NCBI GenBank assembly: GCA_003116995.1
Contig: BDSL01000035.1
Span: 310,001 to 374,000, forward strand
Source: Yamagishiella unicocca
Taxonomy: Eukaryota > Chlorophyta > Chlorophyceae > Chlamydomonadales > Volvocaceae
DNA length: 64,000 bases
Reading direction: 5' to 3'
Numbering within the stretch: position 1 is the stretch's first letter; every line of letters begins with the position of its first letter. The notes under the pieces are model-generated. The model saw nothing but the letters and a program-made list of their open reading frames with translations. It had not been told where the DNA came from and did not search any database. The position numbers and the translations under genes are program-made. This document shows, in pieces, positions 56,401 to 64,000 of this stretch.

Positions 56401-59400
56401 GCCTGCGAGGGTGGCGGCGGCGGCGGTGGTGGTGGTGGGGATGGGCGTTGACGTGGTGTTGGTGGTGGGGAGGCCAGTGGGGATCCAGGTGGCGGTGCCG
56501 GGGGTCACCAGTACGTCACGGTGCTTGCAACGGAACACAGGACAGACGCTGACGGCCGGCGGTGGCACTAGGTGGGATGGTGGCGCCGGTGGTGATGATG
56601 CCGGTCTGACAGCGGAAAGAACGTGAATTTGACGCAGGTGGCCGCAGTGCAGGGGCCCGTTAAGCAAAAACACACCTCGAATCCAAGCCCCTTCCCCCCT
56701 CCGCACTTCCCGCCCCCTCCCTCCGGCCCCCCCCCTGGAGCCCACCCACCTGGCACGTAGTGCAGGTGCCCCACCACCTGCTGCGGCCCCCCTGGAGTCA
56801 GCGCCCGGTGCCAGTAGCCCATGCGCCCCCTCGCAAACCAGTTGAGCATGAGGAAAGGGGGGGCCAGCAGGTAGTGCTCAGGGGGCATGGCGGCGGCTGC
56901 TGCTGCCGCTGAGGGGTCCTCAGGGTCGGGCCACAGCGGGCAGCTGGGGCGCAGCGGGGGGGGAGGGCGGAGGCGGCGAGGGAGGAGGGAAGGGGTGTGG
57001 GGCAGGGAGGGGGGGAGGGAGGGGCTGGGTAGCGAGGAGGCTGAGGTTTGGAGATAAGCAGGTTGGCAGCGGGAGCACCCTGGTGGGGAGTACGAGAGGA
57101 GACCCATGGGCCGGCGCAGAATGGGAAAATTGAGAGGGCGGGACCGGACGGGAGTGAAGGGAGGAGGTCGGGTGCGCATAGGTGAAGACACGCGAGGAGG
57201 GGACAGCTGGAAGCAGAGTTCATGTGGCGCAACCGGAGACCGTAGCGGGCTGGAATCGTAGGGTGCGCAGACAGACAGAGCAACCTCTCCTTTCCGCCCT
57301 CGCCTCTCTCCCCCCTAGCCCCCAAAGTTTGGGGCCCAATCGGAAGGCCCCGCTCGCGGATCCTCCTTAAAACCCCCTCACAAACGGTGTTTTTACCCGG
57401 ACAACGGCTTTCCTCACAACCCCCTCACACACACAAATCACACACGGCCCCGGAGTGTTTAAACTCCGTGGGCTTCCGCTGCTCAGCGGTGCACTGACAC
57501 GCTCACTCACTCGCAGTCCTCCTTGAGCTCCTTGATCCACTGCCGCGACAGCACGCCGCGCGTGGGCGGGTACAGGTACGGCCCGTACCGCTCGTCCCAC
57601 GGCGCGTAGGCAGGCATCCGCATGATGAAGTGCCTGCGAGGGGGCCGGGGGGTTGTCGCGGAGGGTGGCGCAGCAGGAGGGGTATGTGTTTTTGTGGCGA
57701 ACCCGGCGTTGACGCCTGGATTGGTGTAGGAGGGAGAGGCCCACGGTGTACATGTCCTGATGCTGCGTGAGCGGGGTCAGCACCAGCTGCGCCACCAGCG
57801 CGTCGAACACCTCCAGCCCCACCACCCAGGCACCAGCCCCACCACCCAGGCACCAGCCCCACCACCCAGGCACCAGCCCCACCACCCAGGCACCAGCCCC
57901 ACCACCCAGGCACCAGCCCCACCACCCAGGCACCAGCCCCACCACCCAGGCACCAGCCCCACCACCCAGCACCCAAAACTCTGCAGCGGCCCCCCAGTCG
58001 CGTTACCGGTTCTATTATTGTAACCCCCCTCCGCCACACCACACCACACCGCGGCCGCCGCCGCCGAAGGTCAATATACGGCCTCCGACTTCAGCTTCCT
58101 CAACCAAGTTCTCTCTCCACTATGCACCCCGAAACGTCTGTCCTAAACGGTTTTTCTTTCGTACACGGGTTTTCCTTGCAACCCCCGCCACACTGTGGAA
58201 TCGCGGATGTTATACCCCCCCCCGCCACACCGAAGGTCGACATATGACCACCGTCTTTTGTATCCTCACCCCACTTCTCCAGCATGCACCTTATCACGTC
58301 TGTCCTAAACGGTTTTCTCTCGCATCCACGGGTCTTCCTCACAAGCCCCGCCACACCTCATGAAGGTCGTGTTGGCTCCCGCCACCGGCTGCAGCGCCGG
58401 CGGCAGCGGCACCTCGCTGCTGATGAAGTCGCTGCCGTTGGCCATGAGCGCGTTGTCGATGGCGACCATGATGGCGTCGTGCTGCGACCCGTGGGTCCCC
58501 ATCCACTCCCCCAGCCGGCAGTCGCGCATGGCGGCGCCGAAGAAGACGCGGCCTGTGCATGCGGAGGGGCCGAGCCCACTGTTCGGTTTGCCCCCCCACC
58601 GGCCCCTACGGGTCCCCCGCCTTCCCAGTGGCCACAACCTTGGAAGCCCCAGGCCTCCATCCCCCGACCCACCGCGTCCGCACCCCGGTTCGATCCCCAA
58701 CTGCCCCACCCATCTGCAGCGGCTCTGTCTGCAATGGAAGCAGACCTCCCGCCCCACCCAGCGGGTTTCCTCCCAACCCTCCCCACATCATTCTTTCCCC
58801 GGTTCTAGGCTTACGGGTTTCCAACCCTAAGACCCCCATCCCCATCCACCCCCAGCCCCATCCCACCCAGCCACCCACGGGTCTTCCTCGAACCCAACCC
58901 CAGCCCCACCCACCCAGCCGCACGCTCGTGATCGCGTCCCTCAGCCCGTCCTGGTCCATGTAGTTGCACCAGCTGACCAGCGAGTGCGTGTGGCGGGTCA
59001 GGTTGAAGCCGTCCTCAACCCATCGGAGCAGCCTGGGGTGGGGGTCCAGGTGTGTGTGTGGGTAGGGGGGCAGGTGTGTGTGTGGTTGTTTGAACATAGG
59101 AGCGGAGTTTAGCCCTCGCCATATGGGGTGCCACGGGGCTGAGGATCTGGATCACGGATCACGGACTGTCTAGGTGGTTCGAGGAAGACACGTGGATGCC
59201 CGAAAAAACCGTTTAGAACAGACGTTTTGAGATGCATGCTGGAGAACTGGGTTGGGGATACTGAAGCCGAAGGTCGTAAGTTGACCTTTGGCGGCTAAGC
59301 TAAAGCGGCTACGGCGAGACGACAGGACTGTCTAGGCGGGGGGTGTCACGGGTGCTGCTGCTGCTGTTGCTCCGAAACCCACCTGTCCGTCACCTCGGAC

Positions 59401-62400
59401 AGCAGCCACGCGGCGGGGCCATCGGGTGCGGCGTTTTGCACGTACAGCACTCCGCCGTTGGGCTCCGTCTCGGAAGTGTAATCCACCTGGTCGTACAGGA
59501 CCTGCCGTACACAACGCAGCAGCGCATCCGCGCTCGGTCAGAAGGGTGGGGAGTGCGGGGCAGTGCGGGGGAGACAGTGCGGGGCGCGGCTGGTCGATAC
59601 TCGTACAAGCCCACCGCCCCGCCCCTGGCCCCGCTCCTTCATTCTCGCATCCCAGCGCACGCTCCATGCACCCCGCCGTGGGCAAGCAGTTGCAAGCTAT
59701 GGGTCATGTGTTGCAAGCTGTGTGTCAGGTGTTTTCGGTAGTGGTGGGTGATGTGGTGGGTGATGTGGTGATGGTGGTGGTGATGGTAGTGGTGATGGTG
59801 GTGGTGGTATGTGGTGGTGATGGTGGTGGTGTTTGTGGTGGTATGTGGTGGTGATGGTGATAGTGATGGTGATGGTGTTTGTGTTTGTGTTGGTGGTGGT
59901 GATGATGATGGTGGTGTTTGTGTTGGTGGTGTTTGTGTTTGTGTTTGTGTTGGTGGTGTTGGTGATGGTCGTGATGGTGGTGGTGGTGTTGTTGGTGTTG
60001 TTGGTGATGGTCGTGATGGTGGTGGTGGTGGTGATGGTGGTGTTGCTGTTGGTGTTGTTGGTGCTGTTGGTGTTGTTGGTGTTGTTGGTGTTGTTGGTGT
60101 TGTTGGTGTTGTTGGTGTTGTTGGTGTTGTTGGTGTTGTTGGTGTTGTTGGTGTTGTTGGTGTTGTTGGTGTTGTTGGTGTTGTTGGTGTTGTTGGTGAT
60201 GGTGGTGATGGTGGTGATGGTGGTGGTGAACTGTGGTGGTGGTGGTGGTGGTGGTGGTGATTTTGGTGTTGGCGTTGGGTTTGGTAGTCGTATGTGGTGG
60301 TGGTGGTGGGTGGTAAGGCTCCCCCGCCGCCATGGCCCCACTCGCCTCCGGTTGGTTAATGATGGTGAAGTTGGCGAAGGGCGGCGACTTGAAGTACACG
60401 TACGGATCGTCGAAGAAGATGACGTCAGTGTCCACCAGGAACACGTTGTACCGCATCCGTACAATGCGGGCGGCAAGGCGATACCTGAACGCGGTACGGA
60501 GGGGTCCCAAAGAGCACAAAGCAGCGCCGCAGTGAAACGAGGGGCACCGCGCACGTCCAAAACACCAAAGCTAGTCGTGGGAACCGTTCGCAGATGGCTT
60601 CATCCAGACCGCACCGGCCGGCAGCGTACCGTAGGTTGCCGCAGGGCCCCAGCCGGCAACCGCAGCCGCACCGGGTTGCGATACGACCCATGATTACGAC
60701 CCATGATTACAACCCATGATCACGACCCATGACCTCCCACCGACCCCGATACCCGCCATGTTACCCTTTCATGTGATGCGGCAACATGATCTTCCGTAAC
60801 ACGAAGGGTGGCCTCACGACCAAAACCTCAAGTAACGACCAACGACCGCCTGCAACCGGTCACAACGGTCACACACCCCAACTCCCGTCCACGGGTGTCC
60901 CCTCCACCCGCAAACCCTAGAATGCCCTGGCGCCCCCCCCCCGAAGCCCCCGAACCCCCCGAAGCCCCCCTTCTACTTCCCCCAGCCCCCTACCTGCCAA
61001 GCCCAGCCCCAAGCCCGCTCGCCGCCGCCGCCTCCCACCTTCCTTCCGCAGTTACCTCCCACCTTAACACATTGCGCATAAACCCAGCGCCTCTGTCCCC
61101 CCACCAAACGCACACAATTGGGGACCCGGAGGCCCCTCACGCCCTCTCACATCGCACCAAGGGCTCCTCACGACAGTCTTTCCGTTTCGCGCGGGGTGCC
61201 GGCAGCTGCCCGCGGCCCGCTCCAGGGGCCCCCCGCCAGACGTGCACCCCCCCCCACACCTGTTGTGCCACATGGGAATCGCGGGCACCACGAACTCCCT
61301 CTCCGCCCCGAAGATGGGCAGCTCGAACTCCAGCCACACGCAGCCGGCCGTGGGCACCGCGGAGGCCACCCGCACGCAGTCGGGGCCGCTGCTGCTCACC
61401 ATCATCACGTGCTCAAGACCCAGCCGCAGCAGGTTGCCGACCGCCTGAGTGTGCGGGGGAGGGGTTGGTCAGGGGCAGGGTTTGGTCGGGGAGGGGTCGG
61501 TCGGGGGAGGGGTTGGTTGGGGGAAGGAGGAACACGATGAATCGACATTGGAGATGAGGCAGTACTAGCTTGGAGAAGCGTTTCATCCCGTTTGTTCCCC
61601 CTTCCGTCCCCTTCCTTCCCTTCCCTACCCTAAAACCTTAAAGCCCAGCCCACCTGCATGGCGTGCAGCATGCGCTCGCTGTCCGAGGCCATGAGGATCA
61701 CCTCCCGCTTGTAAGACCGCGAGGCTAGCGCGGCGCGCAGGCCCAGGGCTGCAGCGGTCGCCGCGGGCGGGCGTGGGGGGAGCGCAGGGGTTGGGGGTCA
61801 GTGCGGGCGCCCACTGCTGGGTTGCGGCGCTGCGGAGGTGTGAAGAGGTGTGAAGAGGTGTGAAGAGGTGTGAAGAGGTGTGAAGAGGTGTGAAGAGGTG
61901 TGACCGGGATCGGCGGCTGAGAGCTGGGAGCGCGTTGCGGCCGCCGCTGGGAAGCGCGTGTGATCAGGGTATTTGTCCCGGCAGGCTGGCCGGCCAGTAC
62001 CGTCACACCCCGCCGCCGCCACGTCATCACGACGCGTACGATGCGCCGTGCACCTGCCGTACTCCGCTCCAAACGTGCTGCCAATTGCGCCGTCGCCATA
62101 GTCTCCACGCTGCCCGTGGCGGTGGGGGGCCCGGCGGCAATGCGTCCGACCCACATCAAACACCACAGCCCCTCCCCACCGTCCTCCGCCTCATTTGTTG
62201 TGTAACTGTTCTTCTCGCCACACATATCCCCATGGGTCTTTTCACCCCCCGCCCTTTTGGAAGCCCCCTCCGGCCGGCGCTTCCGTGATCCCACTTACCC
62301 GTTTCCACCTCCCCTAAATACGGCTTAGTCTTTCCCAAACTGCAGTAGCCGCTTCGCTCGCACGGCAGGCCGCCATGCACCGCCCCCGGCAGTAGCAGGA

Positions 62401-62539
62401 GCAGGGCCGCCAGAGGCAGAAACAGTTCAAGCAGCCGCGGTGGTGACTGGCGAGCTGCCAGCGGGCCGGCGCCGGCGGTGAGGCCGAACTGTGGCTGTGA
62501 GCACATCATAGCTGGAGGAGGAGAGGAGAGCGGAAGCAA
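50404..62539 (-). CDS. GT77-like nucleotide-diphospho-sugar transferase with mucin-like tail, ~17 exons
   Basis: Predicted Golgi glycosyltransferase of the PF03407/GT77 type, whose plant members add arabinose or galactose to wall glycoproteins. Exons: 62299-62539, 61654-61748, 61260-61444, 60346-60484, 59383-59501, 58914-59032, 58357-58552, ~57752-57810, 57511-57633, 56750-56943, 56296-56567, 55475-55624, 55014-55127, 54203-54386, 53812-53926, 52878-52995, 50404-52218; about 1,400 aa. All junctions keep phase except into the eighth exon, where either exon 7 ends earlier (before GTGGCG) or the acceptor is misplaced. A signal anchor (LFLPLAALLLLLPGAVHG) is in exon 1. The core has YKREVILMASDSERML, the DxD-like YNVFLVDTDVIFFDDPYVYF, EPNGGVLYVQNAAPDGPAAW and WMGTHGSQHD. 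Later conserved blocks are YLYPPTRGVLSRQWIKELKE, PPEHYLLAPPFLMLNWFARG, GHYDWMLARQ and ECKATNTPEMEL. The last exon encodes ~600 residues rich in Ala/Thr/Gly with N-glycosylation sequons (NGTDAS, NATATA). One intron uses a GC donor (GAG|GCGAGT). Confidence 0.8.
51308..51385 (-). repeat. 18-bp coding repeat (TATTTA)
   Basis: Four units of CGGTTGCGGTTGTGGTCG (plus strand) encode Thr/Ala hexapeptides on the minus strand in the last exon of the transferase. Confidence 0.85.
52430..52836. repeat. Intronic repeat family R1, representative copies
   Basis: Two inverted copies in one transferase intron: minus orientation at about 52,430-52,490 and plus orientation at 52,778-52,836. Consensus (plus) is ATGCATCTCGAAACGTCTG then TCCTAAACGGTTTTTC, then TCGTACACGGGTTTTCCTTG. 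Further copies lie at about 2396-2425, 2597-2640, 7770-7830, 8836-8880, 21413-21435, 55250-55275, 57375-57410, 58124-58180, 58282-58345 and 59170-59260, all in introns. Confidence 0.8.
53385..53822. repeat. 33-bp minisatellite, about 13 copies, abutting a splice donor
   Basis: Unit GGGAGCCCCACCAGTGGGTG plus GGTATTCGTGTGC. Six copies next to 53,400 have GCGC where the others have GTGC. On the minus strand the array begins at the donor of exon 53812-53926 (CACAG|GTGGGG); each unit repeats CACTGGTGGGGCTCCC. Frames are open on both strands because 33 is a multiple of 3, but it is intronic. Confidence 0.9.
54084..54145. repeat. (TGTGTA/TG)n repeat
   Basis: TG-rich simple sequence within the transferase intron adjacent to exon 54203-54386. 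Confidence 0.8.
56150..56290. repeat. 23-bp minisatellite, about 6 copies
   Basis: Unit CCTGACCCTCCAGCCTCCCTTCC with small changes, directly downstream of the donor of exon 56296-56567 on the minus strand. Confidence 0.9.
57811..57972. repeat. 20-bp minisatellite, about 8 copies, abutting a splice acceptor
   Basis: Unit CAGCCCCACCACCCAGGCAC. On the minus strand the array (GTGCCTGGGTGGTGGGGCTG) runs straight into GAG|GTGTTCGAC, the apparent acceptor of the eighth transferase exon, replacing a normal pyrimidine tract. Confidence 0.9.
59740..60300. repeat. Trinucleotide (GGT/GTT) array of about 550 bp
   Basis: Long array of GGT, GAT and GTT triplets, including about a dozen perfect TTGTTGGTG units at 60060-60195. 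It fills most of the GC-AG intron between exons 60346-60484 and 59383-59501 of the transferase. Poly-His/Gln and poly-Val/Leu frames across it are by-products. Confidence 0.95.
61843..61905. repeat. 10-bp tandem repeat (GAGGTGTGAA), 7 copies
   Basis: Seven uninterrupted units in the first large intron of the transferase gene, between exons 62299 and 61748. Confidence 0.9.
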
Positions 62540-64000
62540 GCGCCCCTGACGGGGCGACGTGGGGGTTAAACTGTTTTCGTTCGATTATGGTCCAGCGCCA
62601 TTGCAGGCCGGCGCAGAGCACAGCCCCGCTTACTCGGCTCCGTTGCACGGGCGTGCTGTTGCGCGATTTTGGTGGAGCACAGGGACATATGAGCTCCCGC
62701 GCAATTCGCCCAAATCACCCAGATGTGTCTGCTCACCGAAAAAACCGCGACGCTGCGGCCAAGGAGCGATGTCGAGGTTGGAAGGTCGCCGTGGACGTCG
62801 CAAGCTACTCAACAGTGGCTTTGACCCAGCGCTGTGCTGCTGGCGAAGCGCATTTCACACGTACCATAGCCCTTTTACTGAAGCAGCGACAAGACGTCCT
62901 CAGGCGTCGCGTTTGGACTTGTACGTACGTGCCGCGAAAGTAAAAGCGCCTAGCTGACCATGGTTTGAATATTGATAGAGAATTTGAGCTTCAGGTGTCT
63001 GACCATACCTTGTGCGGTCGCAATACTGCGTGCGCAGAATAAGTCGAACTTGTCTGTTTGGATCAGCAAGCAGTCTAGTTACCAGTCACACCAAAAGCAA
63101 AAACGTTGCACTCCAGTAATGCTCCATTTGGCGGTCTCGTTTCATGTACAGGTCTGTCCAGCAACGACCTAACCGAAAATCTCGGAGAGCCTGGAAGATG
63201 TTTTGTTGGGCAGCCTTGCGCGCAAACCTAGGCAATACACAGACTGTGAACGACCAATATCCTGACTACTGCGGCCTATTTACTTCCTCGTTGTGCCTGT
63301 CGATCAGCCTCCTTGTTGTTGTGAGCCCTCGCACCTAAGCTTGGGACGCATGACGAAATAAAGGATTCTACCAACAATGATTGCCTTGGATTGTATCCTG
63401 GATCCTTGAGCAATCGATAGACCTACAACACGACGATGCACATACGCTCAGGCTGCGCGGGAGTCCGCCCTGCTCCTAGGATACAGGTTCAGCCATGCCC
63501 AACGTTTACACGCGTGGCTAAATGCCCAACTTCTTTTGGGCTTGGCACTTCGGTGCCGGCACTGCGACTATGCGCACAAGCAGCTGCATACGACAGCAGG
63601 CGTGTTGAGAGTGACTCGCTCTTGGAAATACAAAACCCATCGACCTCAGATCCGCTTGTCAAGGAGTAAGTCCGGCGTCGGGCGGGATTTGTCCTTCCGA
63701 GAACCCCCACCGCATCGGCTGCTTCGCGGGCTGTGCGATGGCCGCATCGGGCGGCGAAGTCGCACCTAAGGAATCAAACCATCATACGCATCATGTGTGC
63801 ACCTGGCACGGATCAGCACTGCCGCTGCGTTCGGTTGCCACATTGGAGGCTTCACCGTACGCCAGGCGTCCCCTCACGACTGCGACGCTGGTCCCTTGCC
63901 GACCAACACACGCGGCATTGTGATAACATTACTAAGAAGCCCTACAGCACCGGCCTACACCCACACCAGTATTGTCACAAACGTGTCCTAGCGGTGTCAT
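62540..64000. other. 5' flank of the transferase gene, nothing further recognised
   Basis: Should contain the transferase promoter and 5' UTR. Short plus frames (62559-62957, 63144-63338) have no recognisable content. From about 63,000 onward the DNA is less GC-rich. No tRNA, rRNA or conserved protein was seen. Confidence 0.5.

Noticed and set aside
59725..60560. Long poly-His/Gln/Thr frame (minus) and poly-Val/Leu frame (plus)
   Set aside because: Both are translations of the trinucleotide array in an intron; the conserved transferase exon ends at 60346 with a GC donor.

Overview
This is nuclear DNA from a green alga, most likely of the Chlamydomonadales/Volvocales. The evidence is: very high GC, genes split into many short exons by GT-AG (and a few GC-AG) introns full of C/G-rich microsatellites, huge Ala/Gln/Gly runs inside exons, a TGTAA-type polyadenylation signal, plant-like chloroplast proteins, and a secreted Ser-Pro-rich wall protein. 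No bacterial operons, CRISPR arrays or tRNA genes were seen.

Layout. (1) 584-11,611, minus: a 14-exon chloroplast K+/H+ antiporter of the KEA3 type. (2) 11,975-14,987, minus: six-exon actin-related protein ARP2, complete at 394 aa. (3) A 292-bp divergent promoter region. (4) 15,280-15,561, plus: a 93-aa basic protein in one exon. (5) 15,661-18,141, plus: a chloroplast ABC ATPase (ABCI11/NAP14 type), starting only 99 nt after the stop of (4). (6) 18,928-29,156, plus: a giant (~2,560 aa) multi-span membrane protein whose interior resembles the C-terminal half of SBP/SPL regulators (CRR1, SPL1/7/12) but which lacks the SBP DNA-binding domain. (7) 29.2-42.9 kb: a gene-poor tract with decayed LINE-type retrotransposon pieces, inverted repeats and a ~1.1-kb near-palindrome. 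(8) 42,975-45,837, plus: a secreted hydroxyproline-rich (SPPP) glycoprotein. (9) 45.9-50.4 kb: further repeat-rich DNA. (10) 50,404-62,539, minus: a ~17-exon GT77-like nucleotide-sugar transferase with a mucin-like tail. (11) 62.5-64.0 kb: nothing convincing.

Functional links. The antiporter and the ABC ATPase both carry N-termini that look like chloroplast transit peptides. The SPPP protein is a typical substrate for arabinosylation, and the GT77-like enzyme belongs to the family that arabinosylates such proteins; their proximity may be chance.

The least ordinary observations are: (a) splice sites apparently captured by tandem repeats, most clearly in the antiporter, where the exon end encoding VLLFQ plus its GT donor is repeated five more times downstream; (b) the SBP-less SPL-like membrane protein; (c) the possible dicistronic pair at 15.3-18.1 kb; (d) the LINE-derived palindrome, a candidate source of double-stranded RNA. 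Exon coordinates come from reading splice consensus and frame continuity by eye. Those described as phase-consistent were checked arithmetically; doubtful junctions are named.
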